From contig NZ_BORW01000030.1 of NCBI RefSeq assembly GCF_018333375.1, positions 1 to 64,000 on the forward strand: a stretch of 64,000 nucleotides of DNA, written 5' to 3'. Positions within the stretch are counted from its first letter, which is position 1. Every line of letters begins with the position of its first letter. Positions 51,892 to 60,519 of this stretch are shown here, piece by piece. Both the position numbers and the translations under genes were made by a program. This stretch comes from Paenibacillus cookii. GTDB lineage: Bacteria; Bacillota; Bacilli; Paenibacillales; Paenibacillaceae. Under the pieces are notes generated by a model that had not been told where the DNA came from, did no database searches, and was given only the letters and a program-made list of their open reading frames with translations.

Positions 51892-52237
51892 AAATATTCG
51901 GATAAAAGCAGGAGATTGCGTTCTTCTTGTCGAATAGCATCATACGTCGCGATTTTTTTGAAGATCATCGGAATGCGCAACCGTTCGGCGAAGCCGGACA
52001 AGCCGATGATCGCAAGAAAAAATTCCGCTGAATGCAGTCTGTCTTCGTTGAAGATGCTCACGATACGATGATAGACGGTTTTCTTATATGAATTGAACTA
52101 AAGTTTGCGCTCCGGGAGCGGCCGGGTTTCGGACAGAAGCCTGGGCGGGAGCGCAATCTCTTTAGTTCTTTTCTTGTTATTTTCAGGGTTATACCGGTAG
52201 CGGTACGACCGTCATTTCGAAAGGGGAAAAGTAAAGA
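51892..52237. other. Intergenic region before the SLH gene
   Basis: About 345 bases. The minus strand has an open stretch (51900-52061) of protein-like composition but no start signal. The large hairpin at 52095-52175 precedes the SLH gene. Confidence 0.4.
52095..52175 (+). terminator. Long hairpin with T-rich tail before the SLH gene
   Basis: GAACTAAAG (52095-52103) pairs with CTTTAGTTC (52160-52168); inside, TTGCGCTCC pairs with GGAGCGCAA. TTTTCTTG follows. It could end the GerMN transcript or act as a leader structure for the SLH gene. Confidence 0.6.
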
Positions 52238-54970
52238 ATGGTCAAACGGCGCAGCAATTCATCATCTCATTCTAAAAAAGTAGTTTCGGCCGTCATCGCA
52301 GGCATGATGGTCATGGGTTCCGGAACGGCGGTGTTCGCCGACAACGCGTCCAATAATACGGCAGCCCAATCCACTGCGGCGAGCGCGCTGTTCAAAGACG
52401 TCAAAAGCGGATACTGGGCCGAAAAACATATTTATAAGCTGGCTTCCCAAAGTATTCTCCTCGGCAACAACGGACTTTTCCGCCCCAATGACAACGTCAC
52501 GCAGCAGGAAGCGGTCACGATGGCAATCCGCTTTGCGGGGCTCGAAGGCAAAGTCGACAAAAACGCCTCGGTGGCGCTGCCGGCGAACATGCAGGTCAAC
52601 AATTATTTCAAACCGTACGTCGCGCTAGCCATTCAGCAAAACTTGCTGGATAAAACGAGCGAAAACGCGGCTTCCGACTCCAAGCAGACCTGGGGCGAAC
52701 GCAAGGCAAGCCGCGAATGGATCACCGAGGTTTTGATCCGCGCGTTGGGCAAAGAAAGCCAAGCGGCGGCGCTTGCAAGCAAAGCGACCAATTTCGCGGA
52801 CAACGGCAAAATTTCCGCAGCCAAAAGAGGTTTCGTCAACGCGGCTTTGGAGCTTGGGCTGACCAACGGCGTGGAAGGCAACCGCTTTGATCCTCAAGGC
52901 TCCGTCACCCGCGCCCAGCTCGCAACGTTTTTCAGCCGGGCCGAAGCTTATAACGACGTGAAATATGCCAACACGGCGGAAGGCGTCGTTACCGGGCTCA
53001 GCAGCAACAAGCTGGAGCTGTACGTCGATGGGGCCATCCGTACATATGCATTGGACAATTCCACCATGTACTTCACGAGCGCTTCCGAAAGCAAAATCAG
53101 CTTTGCCGACCTGAAGCCATACACGAAAGTGCTGGTCATCGGCAGCGGATCGAAGGCGGCTTACGTAGAGGTGACCGATGCCAAAGAGCAGCTCGAAAGC
53201 GTAGAGGGCACGTTCCAGAAGCTTTCCCCGGGCAACATTTTGTGGCTGGAAACGAACAGCACCTTCAAACCGTTCACGTATGACGAAAGTACGGCGTTCC
53301 TGGATCAAAACGGCGCCAAAATCGATCCTTCGGCCCTCGTCGCCGGCAGCAAAATCGTCATCCGCCAAGAGACGTTCACGTCGGCGAAAAAACCTGTCAT
53401 CGTTCAGGTGAAATCCGGCGTCGTCAACAAAAACGGAACCGGCACGCTGCAGAGCGTGGATACGGCGACCAAATCCCTGGTCATTAAAAATTCGTCCGGC
53501 GACCTGGAAAGCTACACTTGGGACGACAGCCTGGTCGTCAAATACCAAAATCAGCTGCTGTCCCCATCCGAGCTGAAAAACGGCGCGGTGATCAAATACA
53601 CCGTGAAGAACAATGTGCTCGAAACGGTGGAAGTAACGCAGAGCGTGGAAAGAACGATCCGCGGCACGTTGTATGAAGTCGGGGCGAACAATGCCACGAT
53701 CACCTACAAACGCGACGGCGGACAGCTTGAAGTGAAGCTGCTTGCCGAAAAACCGGAGATCTTCATCAGCGGAATCGCCGCGCCAACGCTCAGCGATTTG
53801 AACGCGGACGAGACGAACGGCGATCAGGTGGAAATTACGCTGAATCCGCAGGATCAGGTAACGAAAATCCAGGTATTGAACCGCCAAATGGAACAGAAAA
53901 AAGGGGCGACGGTCGTTCAATACGAACCGAAATCCAGAGTGCTGACGCTGATGGATGCCAATAAAAAGCCTTACGTCGTAACGCTTGACGAAAAAACCAA
54001 ATTGTCTTACAACGCGTCCGAACCTACGCTGGACGGCATTGCGCCATACCTGACGAACGGCCGGAAGGTCAATATCACGTACCTGTCGAACCGGGCGCTT
54101 TCGATCGACGTCATTTACCAATATGAAGGCAAAGTATCCTCTTTGAACTTGACGACCAAAAAGCTGACGCTGCTCGGGGCGGACGGCCAAAGCATCACGC
54201 TGCCGTTCAACAATCCGGTCGTTTCGGTATACGGAAAAAGCAGCGGTTCGCTCTCCGACGTTAAAGTGGGCACCGACATTGCGGCCGTGCTGAATGCGAC
54301 CCAGGACGCGATTCAGACCATTCAAGTCAAAACCAACGTGCAATTCGAGCTTCTCGGCGTGGATTATGCCAACTCCCGCGTAACGGTTAAAAAAGACGGC
54401 GTAACCAGCCAGTTCTATGTGGACAAAACCGCGCTGAAGGACGAAAACGGGCAGGCGATCACGGTTCAGGACCTGCGTGCAGGACAATTGCTGAACGTGA
54501 CCTTCAACGGCACCGAACCGGCATCCGTTCAGCTGGTGAAGCTGACTACCGGCGAGGTGACCGCGGTCAATTCGTCGTCGACGCCAAGCATTACGGTCAA
54601 AACGTATGGCGGAACGACGGAAACGTTCAAGCTGGACAGCTCCTCCAAAATCATGAACGATGCCGGAAGCGCGCTGAGCATCACCAACGTTTCGGCGGGC
54701 AACCGCGTCGAGGTGCGCAAGGATGCGGACGGAAATTCGGTCGTCAAAGTGCTTTCCGTAGCCACCAAAGCATTTTGGAAATATGACAGTTATGCGAAGG
54801 AAATATATGTGAAACGCCAAAATGTCAATGACGCCAACCAATTCCCGCTTTCTCCGGCTGCATACATCCATCAGGGAGATACCACATTAACCGTGCAATC
54901 CCTGAAAGAAAATGATAATATTGTTTTGTATTTAAGCAATGGAACGATTGTCGAAATACAGAAACAATAG
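52238..54970 (+). CDS. SLH-domain surface protein
   Basis: 910 residues. A signal peptide (cleavage near GTAVFA, about residue 34) is followed by three SLH domains to about residue 240: FKDVKSGYWAEKHIYKLASQ, then a divergent one around NYFKPYVALAIQQNLLDK, then GFVNAALELGLTNGVEGNRF with VTRAQLATFFSRAEA. SLH domains bind pyruvylated cell-wall polymers. The remaining 670 residues are beta-rich repeats with similar segments (VTGLSSNKLELYVDGAIRTY, VSSLNLTTKKLTLLGADGQS, VTAVNSSSTPSITVKTYGGT). It is probably a structural S-layer-associated protein without catalytic motifs. AAAGGGG precedes the ATG. Confidence 0.92.
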   Translation: MVKRRSNSSSHSKKVVSAVIAGMMVMGSGTAVFADNASNNTAAQSTAASALFKDVKSGYWAEKHIYKLASQSILLGNNGLFRPNDNVTQQEAVTMAIRFAGLEGKVDKNASVALPANMQVNNYFKPYVALAIQQNLLDKTSENAASDSKQTWGERKASREWITEVLIRALGKESQAAALASKATNFADNGKISAAKRGFVNAALELGLTNGVEGNRFDPQGSVTRAQLATFFSRAEAYNDVKYANTAEGVVTGLSSNKLELYVDGAIRTYALDNSTMYFTSASESKISFADLKPYTKVLVIGSGSKAAYVEVTDAKEQLESVEGTFQKLSPGNILWLETNSTFKPFTYDESTAFLDQNGAKIDPSALVAGSKIVIRQETFTSAKKPVIVQVKSGVVNKNGTGTLQSVDTATKSLVIKNSSGDLESYTWDDSLVVKYQNQLLSPSELKNGAVIKYTVKNNVLETVEVTQSVERTIRGTLYEVGANNATITYKRDGGQLEVKLLAEKPEIFISGIAAPTLSDLNADETNGDQVEITLNPQDQVTKIQVLNRQMEQKKGATVVQYEPKSRVLTLMDANKKPYVVTLDEKTKLSYNASEPTLDGIAPYLTNGRKVNITYLSNRALSIDVIYQYEGKVSSLNLTTKKLTLLGADGQSITLPFNNPVVSVYGKSSGSLSDVKVGTDIAAVLNATQDAIQTIQVKTNVQFELLGVDYANSRVTVKKDGVTSQFYVDKTALKDENGQAITVQDLRAGQLLNVTFNGTEPASVQLVKLTTGEVTAVNSSSTPSITVKTYGGTTETFKLDSSSKIMNDAGSALSITNVSAGNRVEVRKDADGNSVVKVLSVATKAFWKYDSYAKEIYVKRQNVNDANQFPLSPAAYIHQGDTTLTVQSLKENDNIVLYLSNGTIVEIQKQ

Positions 54971-54999
54971 TATGCTTTGGGAATGGTCATGAGATACAC

Positions 55000-55043
55000 C
55001 GTCTTGATACGGGGAGTCTTACCCGTATCAAGACGTTTTTTTT
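55000..55043 (+). terminator. Terminator of the SLH gene
   Basis: A perfect 14-bp stem CGTCTTGATACGGG/CCCGTATCAAGACG, 8-base loop, T8. Confidence 0.95.
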
Positions 55044-55061
55044 GCAGGAGGTACAAAAGCG

Positions 55062-55727
55062 ATGAAGGCAGCCACCGTACGACATATACTGGATACGATC
55101 GGCGAAATGTTTCCCGACGCTCATTGTGAATTAAACCACAGCAACGCTTTCGAATTGACGATCGCCGTGCTGCTGTCGGCGCAATGCACCGATGAGACGG
55201 TAAACAAGGTCACGAAGGATTTGTTCCAAAAGTACAAGTCCCCCGAAGATTACGTTGCCGTTCCGCTGGAGGAGCTGGAGCAGGACATCCGCAGAATCGG
55301 ACTCTACCGGAATAAGGCGAAACATATCCGCAATTTATGCATGCTGTTAATGGAGCAATACGGCGGCGAGGTTCCCAGCGAACACGACGAATTGGTCAAA
55401 CTGCCGGGAGTGGGCCGCAAAACCGCCAACGTCGTGGTTTCGAACGCGTTTGGCGTTCCGGCCATCGCGGTGGACACGCATGTGGAACGGGTCTCGAAAC
55501 GGTTGGCACTGGCCAATTGGAAGGATTCGGTGCTGGAAGTGGAAAAAAAGCTGATGAAGCAGGTGCCGCGCGAAGAGTGGACGCTGACGCATCACCGGCT
55601 CATTTTTTTCGGCCGTTACCACTGCAAAGCCCAAAACCCGAAATGCCAGGTTTGCCCGCTGCTTGACGTATGCCGCGAAGGGAAAAAACGTATGAAGACG
55701 TCCCAAATCAGAAAAGATAAGAAATAG
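55062..55727 (+). CDS. nth: Endonuclease III
   Basis: 221 residues. LPGVGRKTANVVVSNAFGVP carries the helix-hairpin-helix and catalytic Lys, and AVDTHVERVSKRLALA the catalytic Asp. The [4Fe-4S] loop has Cys spacing x6-x2-x5 in CKAQNPKCQVCPLLDVC. It is a DNA glycosylase/AP lyase for oxidised pyrimidines in base excision repair. AGGAGG stands upstream of the ATG. It starts 19 bases after the SLH terminator tail and is followed by a small conserved gene. Confidence 0.97.
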   Translation: MKAATVRHILDTIGEMFPDAHCELNHSNAFELTIAVLLSAQCTDETVNKVTKDLFQKYKSPEDYVAVPLEELEQDIRRIGLYRNKAKHIRNLCMLLMEQYGGEVPSEHDELVKLPGVGRKTANVVVSNAFGVPAIAVDTHVERVSKRLALANWKDSVLEVEKKLMKQVPREEWTLTHHRLIFFGRYHCKAQNPKCQVCPLLDVCREGKKRMKTSQIRKDKK

Positions 55728-55773
55728 CAATAAAGGATAGGACCTACAAAGATGGAGAAGGATGGGATTATAC

Positions 55774-56046
55774 ATGAAATGCATCTCAGTGTATACAGAC
55801 AATTTTGAACTGTTTTCCGATATTATGGACCAAGTGATGGAGACCGAGCTGGCCGAAAACGAAGAAAAAGAATTCGAGGGCGTGACCGTCAGCCACTCCG
55901 GCGACGTCCCGGAGCATTATTTGGACCGCATGTCGGTGAAGCCGGAGGTTGTCGTCATGAAGGACAAGTCCCGCGGCACGACCATTTTGCAGCATGGCAA
56001 AGTATTCGAAATTCTCGTTCCGGAAATCGAAAACGCCAACGCTTAA
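55774..56046 (+). CDS. Small conserved protein of unknown function
   Basis: 90 residues from ATG 55774; an ATG at 55762 would add four residues. MKCISVYTDNFELFSDIMDQ, an acidic middle (LAENEEKEFEGVTVSH), and VVVMKDKSRGTTILQHGKVF suggest a compact alpha/beta domain. I do not recognise a characterised family; similar small proteins occur in Paenibacillus (from memory). It is soluble, with no signal. It follows nth by about 45 bases and ends at a strong terminator. Confidence 0.75.
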   Translation: MKCISVYTDNFELFSDIMDQVMETELAENEEKEFEGVTVSHSGDVPEHYLDRMSVKPEVVVMKDKSRGTTILQHGKVFEILVPEIENANA

Positions 56047-56085
56047 GGTTAGCGGCGCACAGTTGAATCAATGGCTTGATACCAT

Positions 56086-56117
56086 AAAACCGAAAGGAAT
56101 TTCGGTTTTATTTTTTT
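56086..56117 (+). terminator. Terminator after the nth unit
   Basis: A perfect 10-bp stem AAAACCGAAA/TTTCGGTTTT with tetraloop GGAA and T7. Confidence 0.95.
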
Positions 56118-56268
56118 GCCCGTCGCCGCCCCAAAAGGGGAGGCCCCCGGCGAAAAATGTTTCTCATTCCGCTGCCGAAATGTTAAAATGTAACTATTTG
56201 AGGAATCTGGAAACGGATCAACAGGATCATTCCGGAGTCACTGACAGAGCTAAGGGGAGAAACGCAGT

Positions 56269-59200
56269 ATGTCGACATCGAGTCCGACCATTCAATCTCA
56301 TACGGAGTCTTTGCAGGATTTGCAGCAAACATTGGACGGCTGGGGAGACCGCCAGTCGGCCCAATGGGTAAGCGATTTGATACGAAAAGCTGCGGCAGGG
56401 GAGATGACGATCGCGTTTTGCGGCCATTTTTCCGCCGGCAAGTCCAGTCTGATCAACTCCTTATGCGGCAAAAAGGTGCTGCCGTCGAGCCCGGTTCCGA
56501 CGAGCGCCAATGTCGTTTCGATCCGCAACGGCGAGCCGAAAGCCTTGATTTATCCGGCAGCCGCGGCTAATAAGGCAGGGCAAACATCCGAACCTCAAAC
56601 GGTTTCCCTGGACGAATTATACGCATACTGCACCAATGGCGGCTCGTATTCCTCCGTCGAGGTGTGGGACCGGATTCCGCTGCTGGGCGAGCGCGGCGTG
56701 CTCATGGATACGCCCGGGGTGGATTCGACGGACGACAGCCACCAGAAGGCGACGCATTCGGCGCTGCATCTGGCGGATACGGTGCTGTACGTCATGGACT
56801 ACAACCATGTGCAGTCGGAAAATAACCTCGCTTTCGCCAAAAGCTTGTCCGATTGGGGCAAACCGCTGTATCTTGTCGTGAACCAAATCGATAAACACCG
56901 CGAAAGAGAGCTGTCTTTTGAAAGCTATCGGGCCGAGGTGGAGGCTGCGTTCAAACGCTGGCAGGTCCATTATGTGAGCCTGCTGTTTACGTCGCTGAAG
57001 GAACCGGAGCATCCGTACAACCAATGGAAGCAGATCAAGGAACTGGTCGAACGGTTGATCGAAAAGCGGGAACCGATCCTAAGCTACAGCCTGGATTGCT
57101 CCGCCCGCCATATCGCCGAGCAGCATGTAAAGAAATATGCGGATTCGCTCGAGGAAACGAAGGAGCGGCTGCTGGAGGAAATGGGCGGCACCGAAGCGGC
57201 GGCGAAGCTGGAGGCGGAAATCTCTGGCTACCGCAAAGAGCTGGAGCGGCTGAAGGAGCTGCCGCAAACGGAGCGCGAGCACATTCGCAAACAGGTCGAT
57301 TCGCTGCTCGACAATGCCAACATTACCCCTGCGGAGCTGCGGGATTTGGCCGGCGCGTTTTTGGAAAGCCGGAAGGCCGGGTTCAAGAAAGGGCTCTTCT
57401 TCAGCGGCGCCAAGACGGAGCAGGAGAAGCAGGAGCGGCTGCGCAAGTTCGCGGTTGCGCTGCGGGAGCAGACATCGGCGCAGATCGAGTGGCATTTGCT
57501 GGAGCTGCTGAAGCAGTGGAGCAAATCGCTGAATGTCTGGACGGAAGGGCTGCAGGCAAAGCTGCAGGCGACGATGCCCGAGATCGGCGAGGGCATGCTG
57601 GAGAGTTCGGTGAAGCCGGATGCGGTCATGTCCGGCGAATATGTTTTGAATTACTGCCGGATGCTGTCGGCAGACATCAAGGGCATGTACCGCCGCGCCG
57701 CGGTGAACGCGGCGGAGGACGTGCTGGCGGATGTGGCCGCATCCGCCAAAGAGCAGCAGCAGCGCGTGATCCGCGACCTGAACGCGCTGCTGGAGAAGTC
57801 CGCCGCGATGTCCCGCTATCAGGAGCTGGAGCGGGACATCGCGGCGCGCGCGGCAGCCGCCGAGGCGCTGCTGCCGGCGCGCGTCACGCTCACCCCCGGC
57901 TTCCTGCCGGAGGTGAGCGCCCCTGCCCCTGCGGCTGCGCAGCCGCAGGGCATGGACGCGGGCGCGCGGGAGACCGCGCCCGCCGCCGCCCCGCGCAGCG
58001 GGGCGGAGCCGCTTGGCGGCGCGGCCTTCGGCCGCCGCCAGCGGCTGGACGCCGCAGCAGCCCGCCTGCAGGACGCGGCGGCGCTGCTTGCGCGTTATCC
58101 CGCGCTCGCTTCCGCCGCGCGGGGGCTGAAGAGCCGGGCCGAGGCGCTGGCCGGCGGCTCCTTTACGATGGCGCTGTTCGGAGCGTTCAGCGCCGGGAAA
58201 TCGTCGTTCGCCAACGCCCTGCTCGGCGAACGCGTGCTGCCGGTATCGCCGCATCCGACGACGGCGGCGATCAACCGCATCCTCGCCCCGCAGGACGGCT
58301 TTGAGCACGGCACCGCCCGGGTAACGATGAAATCGCCGGCCGCATTCCGGGAAGACCTGGAATATTCCTTCTCCGTGCTGCAGCTCGGAACGCCGCCGGA
58401 GGAAGGCTGGATCCAGGCCGTCGAAGGGCTTCAGCCGGAAGGGATCCATCCGGCCGGGCTGCCGCATTACGGGTTCCTGAAAGCGGCGGCGGCAGGCTGG
58501 GAGGAGACCCGGGCGCTGCTCGGCACGGTGCAGACCGTGGATTTGGATCGCTACAAAACCTTTGTCGCCGACGAGACGCGCTCCTGTTTCGTCGAGCGGA
58601 TCGATTTATATTACAGCTGCCCGCTGACGGAGCAGGGAATCGTGCTCGTGGATACGCCGGGCGCCGATTCGCTTCATGCCCGGCATACGGGCGTCACGTT
58701 CCAATACATGAAACATGCGGACGCCATCGTATTCGTGACGTATTACAACCATGCCTTCTCCAAAGGCGACCGCCAGTTTCTGGCCCAGCTCGGCAGGGTG
58801 AAGGACAGCTTTGCGCTCGATAAAATGTTTTTTATCGTCAATGCCTCGGACCTTGCGTCCTCGGAAGAGGAGCTGGAGCAGGTCGTCAAACATGTCGAGG
58901 GCAATCTGAAAGCGCGGGGCATCCGGCTTCCGCATATTTACCCGGTATCCAGCATGAAGGCGCTGGAAGGCAAACTGGCGGGGGACCAAAGGCTGTATGC
59001 GGAATCGGCCTTTGAAGCTTTCGAAAACGCGCTTGGCGCATTTGCCGGCGAAGAGCTGCCGAAGCTGTCTTTGGCCGGCAGCCTGCAGGAGATTTCGGCC
59101 GTGCGCCGGCGGGTCGCCGAGTGGGCCGGGTTGGCCCGCCAGGACAAAGGGGCCCGCGAACGGCGCCGCCTGCAGCTGCAGGAGGTCGGCCGGCTTGCCC

Positions 59201-59925
59201 TGAAGCGGATCGAATCTTTTGCCGGCCAGGATCTTTCCGGCGATATGGAGCAGGAGACGCTGGAACTGCTGTTCCATGTTAGGCAGCGGATCGGTTTCGG
59301 TCTCGGCGAGTTTTTCGCCGAAGCTTTCCATCCGTCGGTCCTCCGGGAAGATGCCGGCCAGTTGAAACGGATTTTCGAAGGCTGCGGGCGCGAGCTCGAA
59401 CGGACCATCGTCCGCGAGCTGGAGCAGGAGCTGTGGGCGACGACGCTGCGCCTGGAGAACAAGGGCAAGGCGGTGCTGCGGACCGCTGCCGAAGAAGCGG
59501 TAAACGACATTCGGGAATACGACGCCGCAATGATGCTGACGCCGCCGGAGGAATCGGAATGGGCTTCTCCGCAGTGGGAGGAAGCAGGGGCGGTTCATTT
59601 CGTGGATTGGAACGCCTATTGGCCGCTCTTCAAATCGCCCAAACATTTCTTCGAAGGGGGCGGCCGGGAAAAGCTGAAAAACGCCATCGAACCCGTGATC
59701 AAAGAAGCTTTAAGCACGGAAGCCGCCAAAAAACAGGAGCTCCTTGTGGATTTCTACGGCAAATTGGCGGCCGCTGCCCAGTCCAGGCAAGCGGAAGGAC
59801 TGCGGGAACAGCTCAAGGAAGCGCTGGAAGCGGCTAACGCATCCTTGGCTTCCGGGGAACAGCCTGAAGTTTGGGATCGTTTGGCGGCCCAGCTGGAGGA
59901 AATGGAACAAAACATCCATATATGA
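56269..59925 (+). CDS. dynA: DynA-like bacterial dynamin with two fused GTPase modules
   Basis: 1218 residues (B. subtilis DynA about 1190). Module 1: FCGHFSAGKSSLINSL (P-loop, near 55), LMDTPGVDSTD (G3), VVNQIDKH (G4). Module 2: FGAFSAGKSSFANALLGE (near 640), LVDTPGADSLH, IVNASDLASS. Each is followed by long helices that form the stalk and membrane paddle. DynA tethers and fuses membranes and protects them against pores and phage. Between the modules (about 540-600) lies an Ala/Pro/Gly/Arg-rich stretch of very high GC, a probable flexible linker. AAGGGGAG stands before the ATG. It is a single gene with its own terminator. Confidence 0.94.
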   Translation: MSTSSPTIQSHTESLQDLQQTLDGWGDRQSAQWVSDLIRKAAAGEMTIAFCGHFSAGKSSLINSLCGKKVLPSSPVPTSANVVSIRNGEPKALIYPAAAANKAGQTSEPQTVSLDELYAYCTNGGSYSSVEVWDRIPLLGERGVLMDTPGVDSTDDSHQKATHSALHLADTVLYVMDYNHVQSENNLAFAKSLSDWGKPLYLVVNQIDKHRERELSFESYRAEVEAAFKRWQVHYVSLLFTSLKEPEHPYNQWKQIKELVERLIEKREPILSYSLDCSARHIAEQHVKKYADSLEETKERLLEEMGGTEAAAKLEAEISGYRKELERLKELPQTEREHIRKQVDSLLDNANITPAELRDLAGAFLESRKAGFKKGLFFSGAKTEQEKQERLRKFAVALREQTSAQIEWHLLELLKQWSKSLNVWTEGLQAKLQATMPEIGEGMLESSVKPDAVMSGEYVLNYCRMLSADIKGMYRRAAVNAAEDVLADVAASAKEQQQRVIRDLNALLEKSAAMSRYQELERDIAARAAAAEALLPARVTLTPGFLPEVSAPAPAAAQPQGMDAGARETAPAAAPRSGAEPLGGAAFGRRQRLDAAAARLQDAAALLARYPALASAARGLKSRAEALAGGSFTMALFGAFSAGKSSFANALLGERVLPVSPHPTTAAINRILAPQDGFEHGTARVTMKSPAAFREDLEYSFSVLQLGTPPEEGWIQAVEGLQPEGIHPAGLPHYGFLKAAAAGWEETRALLGTVQTVDLDRYKTFVADETRSCFVERIDLYYSCPLTEQGIVLVDTPGADSLHARHTGVTFQYMKHADAIVFVTYYNHAFSKGDRQFLAQLGRVKDSFALDKMFFIVNASDLASSEEELEQVVKHVEGNLKARGIRLPHIYPVSSMKALEGKLAGDQRLYAESAFEAFENALGAFAGEELPKLSLAGSLQEISAVRRRVAEWAGLARQDKGARERRRLQLQEVGRLALKRIESFAGQDLSGDMEQETLELLFHVRQRIGFGLGEFFAEAFHPSVLREDAGQLKRIFEGCGRELERTIVRELEQELWATTLRLENKGKAVLRTAAEEAVNDIREYDAAMMLTPPEESEWASPQWEEAGAVHFVDWNAYWPLFKSPKHFFEGGGREKLKNAIEPVIKEALSTEAAKKQELLVDFYGKLAAAAQSRQAEGLREQLKEALEAANASLASGEQPEVWDRLAAQLEEMEQNIHI

Positions 59926-60519
59926 CCGGCAAATCCGGTGGGAGAAAAAAGGAAGCGTCATCGATAGGCGCTTCCTTTTTCGTGTTTTTTAACGGGGGAG
60001 CGGAGAGACGAACCTTACACGGTTGAAACGCATTTTTCGAAAGGAAAGAGACCGTTTCGGGGACGGATGGCCCAATGGTTAACCGCGGTATTTCGCTTTT
60101 TGGAAAGCTTTTGCCAGCTGGAATGATCTTCTTGTTGGGTTCGGCAGAGAACGCGAGGATTTTCAATGATTTGATAAGTAATTCAGGATTAAGCCGAGGT
60201 AATGACCATTGATTGCCAATGCCGCGAGAATATGCCCGGTTATCCTCTTTGCCGCCTTTGGAAGAGGGTGATAAACTTCAAAATATTCGACGTCACTTCC
60301 GGGAAAAAATGCAAAAACGAGGGGAAACGGCCTGAAATCGCCGTTCGGTCGGCAGGATCCGCTTTGAAGGATATCGGGATAGGCGAATAGGCACGCATTC
60401 CGATAGGATCAAAACGGCTTCCCGCGGGGGAACGGGTACCGAGGAAGGCCTTTCGCCGGATGGATGCAATCCGGAACGTGAAGCGATCAAGTTTTGAGAT
60501 GATATGAAGGAGGAGAACC
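59926..60519. other. Intergenic region between dynA and the ABC exporter
   Basis: About 595 bases. It contains the dynA terminator (59945-59980). The rest must hold the exporter promoter, but I found no clear -35/-10 pair, known riboswitch or convincing gene; open frames on either strand lack ribosome sites. Confidence 0.4.
59945..59980 (+). terminator. Terminator of dynA
   Basis: AAAAAAGGAAGCG pairs with CGCTTCCTTTTT across an 11-base loop; T5 follows. Confidence 0.9.

Noticed and set aside
51714..52061. Minus-strand frame over the end of the second GerMN gene
   Set aside because: No ribosome site and half of it is the reverse of a real gene; only the outer 55 codons look protein-like.
57024..58467. 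Long frames on both strands inside dynA
   Set aside because: Products of the GC-rich sequence; they break the dynamin reading frame, which is intact.
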